64,000 nucleotides of DNA. Source: Arion vulgaris. Its lineage: Eukaryota > Mollusca > Gastropoda > Stylommatophora > Arionidae. A program made the translations under genes and the position numbers. The stretch lies in assembly GCA_020796225.1 (NCBI GenBank), contig CM036764.1:27440233-27504232 (forward strand). The letters run 5' to 3'. The notes under the pieces are model-generated. The model did not search any database, was not told the DNA's origin, and saw only the letters and a list, made by a program, of their open reading frames with translations. Positions 21,855 through 32,535 of the stretch are shown one piece after another; position 1 is the first letter of the stretch, and every line of letters starts with the position of its first letter.

Positions 21855-22249
21855 CAATTGAAAAAGGAAAGCAATATCTATCTATTCTCTAATCCTGTTT
21901 TGCCTTTCAGCGTCAGGTCTAAAAAGGAGACCCCTGGAGCGAGCCACTCTATGCACAATGTCTGTCTTTCTCTTCTCCAGATCCTTAGGACCAGATTATC
22001 GATGGCCTGTGTAAATTTTGGTCTTAAAATCCGCCTTAAAAAACCAGTGTGATGGTCCACGGTGCTAAATCTCCACATATAAACATCCGTGGCTAAGAAT
22101 TGTGGGTAGTATATCTCGACTCTGATAACATCGACAATCTCCTCACTAGATGCAGATTTGCACAGGGAAATTGGCATGACATCAATAACCGTAGTCAGGC
22201 TATCGCAGAGAGTGTAGAAAAATAGCATGCCAACCATCAATACCAAATT
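21855..22249. other. Decayed LINE tail plus unclassified sequence
   Basis: 21890-21930 ('CCTGTTTTGCCTTTCAGCGT') resembles the antisense LINE 3' tail at 43800-43835. The remainder is covered by a 122-codon minus-strand ORF (21878-22246) that I could not assign to a family. Confidence 0.35.
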
Positions 22250-22400
22250 TTGTTGTTTAGTTTAGTTTAGTCGTCGGATCACCATCACTGCACGTCGAAC
22301 AAATTAGTGACTAGTCCATAAGTGCTCCGATCTCTCCCTCAGTATGTCCATCAGGTGTGGCGACTAACGACACCGGTTCTTTGTTGGTTTACAATTCTTC
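22250..22400 (-). mobile_element. Repeat family K, copy 2 (inverted)
   Basis: The minus strand carries 'GGAGCACTTATGGACTAG', 'CGACGTGCAGTGATGG' and a run of CTAAA units, matching 7255-7382. Confidence 0.55.
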
Positions 22401-22609
22401 TTTGTCTGCCAGCATAGCGTTATTGTCGAGCTACACCACACTTATTGTTGTGTACGAAATTTTGTTGTGTACGGAACCAGCATGCTAAGCACACTACTAT
22501 ATTCCAGTGAATCCTGGTCATTGCACATATTGTAGGAGAAAATGATGAATACATTTTACACGCCCTGTTTTAGGCGTATACCCAGGATCTTCTGGGGTGG
22601 CAGAATAAC

Positions 22610-22980
22610 AAATAATTAAATATTGGAATATGCTGGGATTCATAGCATAATTACTCTTATTCGTCTATGCAGCCTAAGATGGCTGGGTCACCTGACCCGG
22701 ATGGATAATGTCCGGATCCCAAAAGATGTCTTATACGGGAAGCTGGCTTCTGGCAAAAGAACAGTGAGGCGACCCTTCCATCGCTACAAATCCATATGTA
22801 AGCAAGACTTGAATATGCTTGGCATCAATACACTAGACAGGAAAAGTCTTTCCAGGAACAGATCCAGCAGGAGACAGGCTCTATAAACGGGCTTGAGAGT
22901 TGATGAACCCAGACTAAGACAACTTGCTGATATAAAACGTGTCAGGAGAAAGAAGAAATAAAATCCATCATGGGCACTGT
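22610..22980 (+). mobile_element. LINE 3' end
   Basis: Reads 'LRWLGHLTRMDNVRIPKDVL', 'YGKLASGKRTVRRP', 'YKSICKQDLNMLGI' and 'NRSSRRQAL', the C-terminal tail of an RT-encoding LINE. The final 'GTCTTTCGAGAC'-like stretch near 22983 is part of the same repeat's 3' sequence. Confidence 0.8.
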
Positions 22981-22989
22981 TGTCTTTCG

Positions 22990-23680
22990 AGACTAACAGG
23001 ATGCCATCAGCATCAGATTAAGAACTGGAAGAAATGACATATGGTGTTTCTTTTACGTGTAATGATATATATGAGTTGGGGCAGCTCGGTGGCAACTGCA
23101 TGTATTTGGTTACCAGTGGACGGTGTAATCAAGGTACAGTCAACTCTCCAGTCGCACAAGCTTAAGGTGGGTATCCTTATTTTCAGAGTTCTAGAAAAAT
23201 GTGGAATATTTGGCGGTACTGCTATATCAATGTTCGGTCTACTGGTGATATTGTGTTAGCTTGAATCGATTGATCCGTTCTTTGTATATGAATTCACCTC
23301 ACAGTATTGCATCTCAAACATCGAGTTGAAGGTGAAAGCGTCGATTCCAAGAGCTCTGAGCTTGATCAGTAAATTATTCCAATCTCATAAAGTTTATTTT
23401 CATATGTTGTGGATCAAATTCAAAAATTATATTTAGTTTACAGAAACCGAGAAGTGAAACAAATTAAAAATAACGACGAAGATTTTTCTCACTTCCTTGT
23501 CAGTGCGTTCCTATTTTGTAGGGAACTATGAGATCGCTCGGGTAAAACCCGGCGCATTGTAGTCAATTTTTCGACCTTAGACCCTTTGACACTAGATTTG
23601 AATGGCTTTGTCAGTTTGAAGATTGATTGAGAAGTAATGCATAGAGTGACTGCAGTCGTCTGTATAAAACGAATATGTTG
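22990..23680. other. No recognised feature
   Basis: Single-copy looking DNA; small ORFs only, none with family resemblance. Confidence 0.4.
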
Positions 23681-23997
23681 TCATTCATTGGCCTCTTTGT
23701 CTCAGGAGACAATAGGTCTTGCGTCACGTAGTAAGTATGTTCTGAGCTGAATCACGTTTCTTGTGGCTGTAATGGCCTATTCTGGAGTGGTAATCCTTGC
23801 CACAGTTGCTGCAGGTAAAACTGGAGCTGATACATAGGATGTTCTCTCTGCTCTCTCTTTTGCCTCCACGTGTGATGTTTTTCTTTTCGAGCGTCCCTCA
23901 CTACCGCTCGCCATGCTTGCCTGTCTTTGGCCAGCCGCTCCCAGTGTTCTTTGTCTACACCCCAGGAAGTTAGGATCTGATTATACAGGGTGTTCAA
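23681..23997 (-). mobile_element. LINE 3' end
   Basis: The minus strand gives 'SWGVDKEHWERLAKDRQAWR' and then 'AVVRDARKEKHHTW', a LINE C-terminal helix (pattern W-x-x-L-A-x-D-R-x-x-W-R), followed by 'CQQLWQGLPLQNR'-like remains. Paralogous to 19494-19740. Confidence 0.7.
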
Positions 23998-24529
23998 CTT
24001 AAAAGCAGCCCATGAATGGTGCTAATCTTGCATATATGTATGGAAATGAGAATGTTCAGTTATGACGTAGAATAGGTCAAGGTTGTGTGATAGTGTGTAA
24101 TTGTAGTGCGGGAGGGGCGATGAACAAATGTGACGTAGGACGAGCTAGTCAGAACCGGTTTAAATAGTAAATAAACAACAACGCGATAGGTTATCTGGCA
24201 ACTTTCGATTTGTCAATGGGGCTGCAATTATCTTGAACCCCCATGTAGTTGATGATTCTGCAAAGTAAACAAGAGCGCGTGACGTCACTTACTTTTCGTC
24301 ATACGTACATTAGTCTAATCTTGATCATATTTTGTTGTGTTCTAGTGTTTATCATAAAATTTGTTTGTGTATTCTTTTAATATACACCCAATTTGTTGAT
24401 GGTTTCTCTTTAAAAGAAAGTTCTTTTAGACGTTTTAAACTCTGTGTGTGCTTTACAACTTTGGTGGTAGCTGTTGTTACTCTAATATCGATTTTCAAGT
24501 ATATCGGCATGTAAAAGATAGACTCAATC
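23998..24529. other. Unassigned; possible end of a DNA transposon
   Basis: Begins TACAGGGTGTTCAACTTAAA, the kind of start seen in several cut-and-paste transposons, but no matching inverted end or target duplication was found. The rest is unremarkable. Confidence 0.25.
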
Positions 24530-25760
24530 AATCAAGTACCATACCTGCCGGCGTAGGCGATCATGTCTCTCCACAACTCTCTTTGCTTGGTGCATGTAAT
24601 CAGTTCCGACGTCGATATTTTGTCGAACCATGATGTCAGGCCATCCAACATCTTCTCCCTCTGTCTTCCACGATCTCTCTTTCCCTGAATTTTACCTGTA
24701 GTCACCAAATGTTCTAAACCTTCTCTTCGCATTATATGCCCGAAGAACCTTGATTGTCGGATTCTTATTCTTTTGATAAGGTTTCTTTGTGTGCAGGCCT
24801 GATTTAAAACCTCCACATTTTTTTTCTTTGCTGCCCATGGAATTTTCAACATTCTTCTGTAAAACCACATCTCTGTGGCTTCCAAAGATCGTATTGATTG
24901 TTTGTTCATTGTCCATGATTCGCTGCCATACATAAGTATTGGTTCAATATAGCACTGGAGTACTCGTTTTCGCAATGTCATTGGTAGTGAGTTCACGCAT
25001 AGTGTGTTCTTCATTTTCATAAAAGCTGCTTTCGTTTGAGCTATTCTACTCCTAATCTCTGTTGTATATCTTCCATCTGATGTTAGGAATGTTCCCAGAT
25101 ACTTGAATCGATGGACTTGTGTTGTTTATTTTAATATTACATGTTGGTGTTTCTTGGAGACAACCATAACCTCTGTTTTCTTTATATTCATGCTTAATCC
25201 TTTCTTTTCACTTTCTCTCACTAGTATGTATCAAGTCTTGCAGATCTTGTTCATTTGTAGCCATAAGAATTGTGTCATCAGCGTATCTTAGGTTGTTTAT
25301 ATTTTGTCCATCGACTGCTATTCCTGTCTTTTCTTCTATAGATCTCATGATGTTTTCGCTATTTAAGTTGAATAGGTCTGGTGAGAGTACGCACCCTTGC
25401 CGTACTCCTAACTGTATCGCCTGATAGATTCCAATCTTGCTCTCTAGTCTAATGGCTGCGCTTTGTTGCCAGTACAAATTCTTGATTAGTCTAATATCTT
25501 TACCATCGATATTTATACTTTCTAACATGCTGATTATTTCTCCATGTTTTACTTTATCGAAAGCTTTTGAGTAGTCTATGAAACATAGGTATAAGTCCAA
25601 CTTCATTTCTATTGATCTTTCCATTATTGTTCTTATTGTATATATTGCGTTGTTTGTTCCCTGCGTTCAACAAAGCCACATTGTTCTTCCTTAACTTCTG
25701 GTCTTATTTTGTTTCGTAGATAGACTACCAGACAATTAATTGGTAATAGATTAGCATCAT
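24530..25760 (-). mobile_element. LINE ORF2 remnant, RT to C-terminus
   Basis: The longest LINE piece in the window. The minus strand from 25624 reads '[20 protein letters not shown]', '[15 protein letters not shown]' and '[20 protein letters not shown]' (catalytic YADD intact). After a break, 25020-24535 reads 'RKRVLQCYIEPILMYGSESW', 'RRMLKIPWAAKKKN', 'RQSRFFGHIMRREGLEH', 'DRGRQREKMLDGLTSW' and a stop. The region between, at 25030-25200, is frameshifted. Confidence 0.88.
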
Positions 25761-25879
25761 CATTTAGCTTGTCCGTGTTTGATCTTGACAGCACCTCTAA
25801 ATATCTTCCTGTTCTGCGTGGGATGTCCGTAGTCTGCCGCAGTCAACTCGTCTATGACATCTTGTTTGTTTGTTATGTA

Positions 25880-25990
25880 GAGGATTACAGACGATGCCCG
25901 ATTTTTTTCCAACCTAAGGACGAGCCGTTTTTTGGTTATTTTAGAGCGTGTAGGCCAATAAATAAGAAAACAAATCAGAACTAATTCCCT
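25880..25990. repeat. Short dispersed repeat family M, copy 1
   Basis: Shares 'GACGAGCCGTTTTTTGGTTA' and 'GCGTGTAGGCCAA' with 26515-26600, same orientation. Class unknown. Confidence 0.45.
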
Positions 25991-26224
25991 GCGGAGAATC
26001 CAAGATTAGAATAGTATATGTCATCTTTTTTCCACAAGTATCGTATATATTATCAGTTCTGTCCATCTGATAGGGAGTAGGTCTATGTGTGACTGATTTG
26101 TTTGTATTCGATAAGTATGAACTTGACAAGTTCAAGGGTTAGCTTAACGAGCATGTATAATAATAATAATGTGGCCATATTTCGAGAATGTCAATCAGGG
26201 ACCGATTTGACATGTTGAATACCT

Positions 26225-26364
26225 CATCATCAAATAGCTTGTCCTGAGCAGAACTTTGCCACCCCAACAGTCCTCCGGAATTTCTCTCTCATAGGCCAGA
26301 TGTCATGCCTCTGCAGCTGTCATGTTCAAACCATCAGTTACATCCTGAATCCATCTTCTCCGTG
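26225..26364 (-). mobile_element. 140-bp 5'-truncated LINE with 11-bp target duplication
   Basis: Starts with an ATGATGA tail (minus strand), followed upstream by the 'CSGQAI' and '[15 protein letters not shown]' C-terminal codons. GTTGAATACCT at 26214-26224 and 26365-26375 is the target duplication, so the copy was only ~140 bp long when inserted. Confidence 0.85.
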
Positions 26365-26514
26365 GTTGAATACCTAGGGGGAAAATCGCAATTTTACAAA
26401 TATCAGATAAGATTAACTGCAGTCCCCACGTTGATGGTTGACTGCGATATATCTCCAATAACGCCCATCTCTCATATCATATGAGATTGTTTGTTTAGTA
26501 GGGGGTTAAAACCT

Positions 26515-26600
26515 CTTTAAACCGCGGCACGGTTTTTTCAACCCAAGAGCAAGTCTTTTTTGGTTATATCATGGCGTGTAGGCCAAGAAACAATAACTCC
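26515..26600. repeat. Short dispersed repeat family M, copy 2
   Basis: Matches 25880-25990 ('GTCTTTTTTGGTTAT', 'GGCGTGTAGGCCAA'). Confidence 0.45.
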
Positions 26601-26761
26601 TTGTGTGTACATTACTTTATACAAGATTATCCTTCCATGTCTATCAATATCTTCCTCTTACCTGTTCGTCCTCAATCCTTTCTTCTAGTTGGTCTAAAAC
26701 AGTGGCCTACCTTTTTTGTATGACCAAAATATTCGACTTTCTTTTATTTCGCTCAGTAATT

Positions 26762-27350
26762 CTCTACATCATCATCATCAAATAGCTTGTCCTGAGCAGA
26801 AATTTGCTACCCCAACAGTCCTCCGGAATTTCTCTCTCTCATAGGCCAGATGTCCTGCCTCTAGCTGTCATGTTCAAACCATCAGTTACATCCTGAATCC
26901 ATCTTCTCCGTGGTCTTCCTCTTCTTCTCTTTGCATGTATACCTCTCTTCAACGATGGTCTTCTCAGCCCTTCATGTCTTTTTATATGTCCAAAATATCT
27001 CAATTTTCTCTTTCTTATTTGTAGCATCAGCCACTTTTTTATACATAAAGAAATTCTATCTTACCTTCCAGGATGGTTTTCAACAGGGTGTCATGTCTTT
27101 CATGTGACCAAGATCTCCCATTAGTCTAATTTCTATCTCCATGAACAGTTATCTTTTTACTCCTAGTTGTTGAAATATTTATTCATTAGTTTCCTTGTTC
27201 CATGACACTTGACCTATTCTTCTGTAAATTCACATTTTTCAAGCTTCACTTCTCTCCATCTGTTTGTTCATTGTCCATTTTCCGATCTATACAAAAATGA
27301 TGAATATATGTCATACTTGACAAGTCTTATCTTTTGTGGATTTGTTTTGA
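26762..27350 (-). mobile_element. LINE 3' end, same family as 18196-18558
   Basis: The minus strand reads 'QIRKRKLRYFGHIKRHEGLR', '[19 protein letters not shown]' and 'CSGQAI', with an ATGATGATGATG tail at 26767-26780. Further upstream remains of 'NKQ..EK' RT-connection sequence extend to about 27350. Confidence 0.8.
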
Positions 27351-27353
27351 TGT

Positions 27354-27490
27354 TAAGAGAGAAGTGTGTTTAACCAGTGAGCCACAGGAACCATCAGTAT
27401 GCATACCTTTCGACATCTGTTGAGGGAGCCTGAGCACTTATAGGTCCGCCTGGGGTGCTGTGACGTCAGTTCAGTAACCGATAACCAATT
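27354..27490 (+). mobile_element. Repeat family J, copy 3
   Basis: Matches 6350-6480 in the same orientation ('GAGCCACAGGAACCATCAG', 'TGACGTCAGTTCAGTAACCG'). Confidence 0.6.
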
Positions 27491-27512
27491 AGATGTTAAT
27501 ACATTTCTCTCT

Positions 27513-27775
27513 TGCCCCGAGTGGTGCCAGGGCCTGCAATGGAAGCAAAGAATAGTACCACTGCAACCTACAAGGCATGTAGTAAGAGGCGACTGATGTA
27601 GGACCTGGGGAAGCTACATAGTAAATAAAAAGCATCACAGAAATAGGATGTGCTGGCCTATGTGTAGGCGCATAAGTGACACAATGTACACTGCTTTAGG
27701 CATCGATCACATGCAAATCACATAGAGTGGTTAACATGTGGTCGATATAGAGCTTTCAAAGAAGAAGAATACATT
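27513..27775 (+). mobile_element. SINE family B, copy 3
   Basis: From 'CCCCGAGTGGTGCCAGGGCC' through 'GATGTGCTGGCCTATGTG' to 'GAGCTTTCAAAGAAGAAG'. Its 3' end runs without a break into the satellite that follows. Confidence 0.85.
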
Positions 27776-28645
27776 GCTTATGTCATTAAATATATTCTTG
27801 ACCTGCTGACCCCAACTGACATGTGGTTGATATGGAGCGTTCGAAGAAGAATACATTGCTTATGTCATTAAATATGTTCTTGACCTGCTGACCCCACTGA
27901 CATGTGGTTGATATAGAGCGTCAAGAAGAAGAATAAATTTCTTATGTCGTTAAATATATTCTTGACCTGCTGACCCCAACTGACATGTGGTTGATATGGA
28001 GCGTTCGAAGAAGAATACATTGCTTATGTCATTAAATATATTCTTGACCTGCTGACCCCAACTGACATGTGGTTGATATGGAGCGCTCAAGAAGAATACA
28101 TTGCTTATGTCATTAAATATGTTCTTGACCTGCTGACCCCAACTGACATGTGGTTGATATGGAGCGTCAAGAAGAATACATTGCTTATGTCATTAAATAT
28201 GTTCTTGACCTGCTGACCCCATCTGACATGTGGTTGATATGGAGCGTTCGAAGAAGAATACATTGCTTATGTCATTAAATATGTTCTTGACCTGCTGACC
28301 CCAACTGACATGTGGTTGATATGGAGCGCTCAAGAAGAATACATTGCTTATGTCATTAAATATGTTCTTGACCTGCTGACCCCAACTGACATGTGGTTGA
28401 TATAGAGCGTTCGAAGAAGAAGAATAAATTTCTTATGTCGTTAAATATATTCTTGACCTGCTGACCCCAACTGACATGTGGTTGATATGGAGCGTTCGAA
28501 GAAGAATACATTGCTTATGTCATTAAATATGTTCTTGACCTGCTGACCCCAACTGACATGTGGTTGATATGGAGCGTCAAGAAGAAGAATAAATTTCTTA
28601 TGTCGTTAAATATATTCTTGACCTGCTGACCCCAATTGACACACT
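27770..28645. repeat. ~82-bp satellite, 11 copies, grown from a SINE B tail
   Basis: The core CTGCTGACCCC occurs 11 times between about 27811 and 28632 at 80-84-bp steps. Each unit is 'ATTGCTTATGTCATTAAATA', 'TTCTTGACCTGCTGACCCCA' and 'ACTGACATGTGGTTGATATG', ending GAGCGTTCGAAGAAGAA. The last part (TGTGGT(C/T)GATATGGAGCGTTCGAAGAAG) is the 3' end of SINE family B. Two unit variants (ACATTGC...GTCATT and AAATTTC...GTCGTT) are interspersed. Confidence 0.93.
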
Positions 28646-28994
28646 ATGCACACATTTAACTTGTTTCAAATGGACATCATAAATCAGATCACAGTTGTAC
28701 AAGAAATAGTAACAAACTACGATCAGATATTGTATTTACTAAATACGCTCTCGCTGTCCATACAGGCACATACATTTGATATTATGACATATACATCCAT
28801 TTATGATCTCTTTCTCTACAACAGTTTCTAGTTATCTCTGATCAAAGTTATCATATGTATTATGCTGAGAAACAACATGCGCCACACTCAGTCGACCTGA
28901 AAACTAAGCTTCAGGAAACCTGACAGACCTGAAGCTGACCGCCCAGTTTGTGGTCCACAGTAAATTAAGCGCATGACCAGAGATCGCTGAGGAA
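28646..28994. other. Single-copy spacer
   Basis: No feature recognised. Confidence 0.4.
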
Positions 28995-29272
28995 GATATA
29001 GTAAAGTAAAGTAAAGGAACCCTTTCATACCTTGTGGTATATAGGTCAATACAGTGTTAGGCCTGTATTTTTCATTGACCGCCGGCACACATGTGGTCAG
29101 CATCACGCCGGCCGCCTTTACTTTCTGAGAGCATGTCTGGTACCCAGTTGAGGTTGGGTCGACTTGAGAGCCTCGCGGTCTGGAAAAATTCAATGCGCAT
29201 TGCGGAGCTGAACCCAGACCACCAGCCTTGCGAAGCGAGTTCACTAACAACTACGCTACAGCGGCTCTCTAG
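28995..29272 (-). mobile_element. SINE family E, copy 2
   Basis: Inverted full-length copy. The minus strand head 'GCCGCTGTAGCGTAGTTGTT' and 'TCTGGGTTCAGCTCC' are A- and B-box-like. The tail reads 'AAGGGTTCCTTTACTTTACT'. Confidence 0.85.
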
Positions 29273-29387
29273 AGGAAGATATGTATTACGCTAAATAAAT
29301 AAAACTCCTACAAAATATTTTCACCATCTTCTAAATTACACCGAGGATCCTAGTCCGTGCTATGAAGTTCACGCATTGCCGCTGAGA

Positions 29388-29450
29388 TCTTCCTATGTGA
29401 GAAAGAGATTGGAGCACACATGGTTACTCACCGAAGTGCAATGATGATGG
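29388..29450 (+). repeat. Repeat family K, partial copy 3
   Basis: 'GAGATTGGAGCACACATGG' followed by 'GAAGTGCAATGATGATGG' aligns with the 3' half of 7255-7382. Confidence 0.4.
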
Positions 29451-29639
29451 TCCTATCACAATCAAATCAATTATGCTAACCTCTGAATCTCACACTTGGC
29501 TATCATGGAAGCAATCAAAGTTAGTCTGTTCCAGCATTATATAGATATTGCTATCATGTATCATCAATGTCTTATTATTCTAGCTCTAGGTGACAAAAGT
29601 TTGATAGTCTTCCATAGTTGCCTTCGCATAAGCATTCAA

Positions 29640-29815
29640 ACTACACTCAATTAAAACAGTTTGCTAAAAATGTTACTACACTCAACCAAAACAAAATTTG
29701 CTGGAAATGTTACTACACTCAACCAACACAAAGTTTGTTACAAATGTTACTACACTCAACCAACACAAAGTTTGTTACAAATGTTACTACACTCAACCAA
29801 CACAAATTCTGATGT
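29640..29815. repeat. ~37-bp minisatellite, about 4 copies
   Basis: Units 'AAATGTTACTACACTCAACC' plus 'AACACAAAGTTTGTTAC' at about 29667, 29717, 29737-29776 and 29778-29813, with shorter divergent first units. Confidence 0.85.
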
Positions 29816-29998
29816 ACAACTGTTACGTTTTAGAAACTTCATAAACATGCACAAATACAATTATCACAGCATACTAACCACTAAATGATAGCAAACTAAA
29901 ACATAAATTACATGACAACAGACTAGTAGTTACATAAAAACAGATTTATACATTTTTGACACAACAAGAAAATAGTTCCATAACAACAGACTAATAAT

Positions 29999-30237
29999 AA
30001 TGGCGGTCTCTAAGGCAAAGTGGTTAAGATGTTTGCCTGCCATTCTAAAGGTTGTAGGTTCAAATTCGGACCAAGTCACATTTGCAATTTTACATAACAT
30101 CCCTAGAATTGTTGATGACGCTACAGAGTTTGTGCTTCTTTGTGCAACACTCTTTGTAGATGGCGTGCCATTTCTGCCAAAAGGGATGGAGCCATTGGTG
30201 CAATGAAATCAATCCTTTGCCTTTAGACCTCTGTTTT
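29999..30237 (+). mobile_element. SINE family D, copy with 11-bp target duplication
   Basis: A tRNA-headed SINE: 'GGCAAAGTGGTTAAGATG' (A box) and 'GTAGGTTCAAATTC' (B box). The body has 'TAGAATTGTTGATGACGCTA' and 'TGGCGTGCCATTTCTGCC', and the end is 'CAATGAAATCAATCCTTTGC'. AGACTAATAAT at 29988-29998 and 30238-30248 is the target duplication. Confidence 0.88.
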
Positions 30238-30248
30238 AGACTAATAAT

Positions 30249-30599
30249 TACATGACAGCAAGCTAATACAAAAGTTTACATGAAATCAAATGTGGTTACA
30301 TAAAATCAATATGAAACAAATCAATAGAAACAAAAGTCACATTTAATCAGAGCTGTGGTATAACTCTCACTCACAAACTACTCAGTCTGTCCGACTCAAT
30401 AAAAAAAATTTGTGAAAGGAAATATTGTATCAAACTAATTAACTATTTGTTGCTTATGCTATTTCCAACTAGTTTTTCTTTCATTCTAAGAAGCTATAAA
30501 ATGTAAGATACGTCACTTAGTTTCCGCATAACCAGCAGAGAACAAGAATTCTAAGAAAAAATCCAAACAAAAACATATCTAACAAATATTTTGTGTTCT
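30249..30599. other. AT-rich spacer, nothing recognised
   Basis: No repeat family or coding signal seen. Confidence 0.4.
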
Positions 30600-30611
30600 A
30601 ATAGAATTCAT

Positions 30612-30840
30612 CTGCAGCTCAAGCGGTAGTGAGCTTGATCATGAACCCAAGTGTACCTGGTTCAAACCTCACGGGGCAAGTTTGGAAGCAAATTTGTTTC
30701 GTGGATTTTACAAAAGGTAGAAATAGACCTCACCGTTCAGAAAGCAATGGCAAGCTACTGAATGTATAAGTGGTGCCCAGAAAATCAACGACTCATTTAC
30801 TGTGGTTGATGGCTATGTCCTCTAGGATATGCCATGATTA
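30612..30840 (+). mobile_element. SINE family C, full-length copy with 12-bp target duplication
   Basis: Head 'CTGCAGCTCAAGCGGTAGTG' (A box) and 'CCTGGTTCAAACC' (B box). The body has 'GGAAGCAAATTTGTTTCGTG' and 'CGTTCAGAAAGCAATGGCAA'. The tail is 'GGATATGCCATGATTA'. AATAGAATTCAT lies at 30600-30611 and 30841-30852. Confidence 0.9.
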
Positions 30841-30852
30841 AATAGAATTCAT

Positions 30853-31028
30853 GGAAGGAGGCATACCGGCAAAGAGAAGAAGAGGAAGACCAGGAAGAAG
30901 ATGGATTCAGGATGTAACTGATGGTTTGCACAAGACGGCTGCACATCTGGCCTATGACAGAGAGAAATTCGGAGAACTGTTGGGGTGGCAAAGTTCTGCT
31001 CAGGACAAGCTATTTGATGATGATGATG
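30853..31028 (+). mobile_element. 5'-truncated LINE inserted next to the SINE at the same site
   Basis: One open frame: 'GGIPAKRRRGRPGRRWIQDV', 'TDGLHKTAAHLAYDREKF', 'GELLGWQSSAQDKLFDDDDE', ending in a TGATGATGATGA tail. It is flanked by AATAGAATTCA at 30841-30851 and 31029-31039, the same target word that flanks the SINE just upstream. Confidence 0.87.
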
Positions 31029-31043
31029 AATAGAATTCAAGAG

Positions 31044-31320
31044 TCACAGTAAAGTAGCTGTTAGTGAACTTGTTTCTTAGGTGTGCAGTGCGAGTTTAAT
31101 TACACAGTGGACATGGAATATTTTTTCAACCGTAACGGGTCTCAGGTCAACCCAGCCTCAACTAGGCACCGGGAAAGGAAATGGGAAGTAAAGGTGGCTG
31201 TTGTGATGTTGATCACATAACCCATCCCGTGCAGACAGCCAATGAAAAATACGGGTCTAACACTCTACTCAATATACCTCAAGGTTTGAAAAAGGGTTCC
31301 TTTACTTAAATTTTACTAAA
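31044..31320 (+). mobile_element. SINE family E, copy 3 (forward)
   Basis: Diverged copy: 'AGTAGCTGTTAGTGAACTTG', 'AACGGGTCTCAGGTCAACCC', 'AAGTAAAGGTGGCTGTTG' and the end 'AAAAAGGGTTCCTTTACTTA'. Confidence 0.75.
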
Positions 31321-31760
31321 AGAATTTAAATTACTAACAGCAATAACACCTATTATTAGTATGTGAATTTTTCATACTTTACGTTCTGAGCAGCCATTAA
31401 TAACTTTTAATTTCAATACAGCTTCATAGCACAGTCTTTCTGACAACATTTTAATGCACATTAATATATCACAATGAAAAGAATATTGCAACTCCACTTC
31501 TTAGTTACTTTCAAAGACACAAACAAAACATAACACATCCACTACTGAATTAAAAAATATGATGTGGTCGAATTCATTTTTGTTCACATTTTCCAGATTA
31601 AAAATATAAATTTCACCCTATTAACAAATTTTACCAAACTCCCAATAAGACAGAGATGTAGAAATAGATAACTTTGCTGTTGAAAAACAAGAAATTGGAT
31701 CAGAAAGTGTTGATGTAAATTTAACACTAATTTTACATGAAACAATGCTTGGCGCAGTGT
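31321..31760. other. AT-rich spacer
   Basis: Nothing recognised. Confidence 0.4.
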
Positions 31761-31935
31761 GCGGCAGTTAGTACGGAATTACCTGAGGTCAGATAAGGCA
31801 TGCCTGAATGGTGGGGGACAATGATAATAAGCAAGGCAGACCTCATGCAAAAATCAGTCAGAAGCATCATATCACACGCTCTGACTACACCTGAATTCGA
31901 GCGGTGAATGCAGAAGTGGTACGGACTGAGTTAAT
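31761..31935 (+). mobile_element. SINE family F, body fragment
   Basis: 'TGCCTGAATGGTGGGGGACA', 'GCAAAAATCAGTCAGAAGC' and 'TGACTACACCTGAATTCGAG' match the family F body seen at 41860, 63095 and (inverted) 40463 and 63405. Confidence 0.6.
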
Positions 31936-32169
31936 GGTTGTAGATGAGTTGACTAAAATGATAACAATGAATAACAATGATACCACATTTCAAAACAGTG
32001 CAATATCGCTCACACTACTTTTTCCTCCAATGGAATTATAGAATGTGATGATCATCAAACTTGGAGGTTTAGTTGCACATAAAAAGAATTGTGGTGCCCT
32101 GTGCAAAATGTGGACAAATTGAGTCAAATTTGAGTGAAAAGTAAAACAATGTGTGACTGTAAGACTCCA

Positions 32170-32535
32170 TTGATTTTCTTCTTCTTCTTCTGCATCCTCG
32201 CTAGATTGGGATTTTTGGATTCTCTAATAAAGGCCACCATCTGTGACAGAATGTCAACCACACCATACAGTTTGCTTTGGACACTGGTGTAAGTGAGCCA
32301 CCTCTTTCTTCTCAGGTCTGCATACTGGGAGGGAGTTCTGTAGGATATGCTCTGTTGTGACCCATCCGGAGGCGAAGTATGACAGTCTGGTCCCTTCTGG
32401 ACAGTTGGTAATATCCATCATCTTTGTTGTGTTTTGGGTATTCTTTCTCCCACTTTACTTTGTAGTGTCCTCTGACGGTGGTTTTTCTTCTTCATAGCTG
32501 ACCAGGTTGTCATCTTGGGGCATTCCCTTGAGCTT
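32170..32535 (-). mobile_element. LINE C-terminal fragment
   Basis: The minus strand reads 'TRLSYFASGWVTTEHILQN', 'SLPVCRPEKKEVAHLHQCP', stops, and then 'RIQKSQSSEDAEEEEE' over a GAAGAAGAAG tail. It is the same family as 4740-4950 and as the + strand piece at 57500-57900. Confidence 0.7.
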
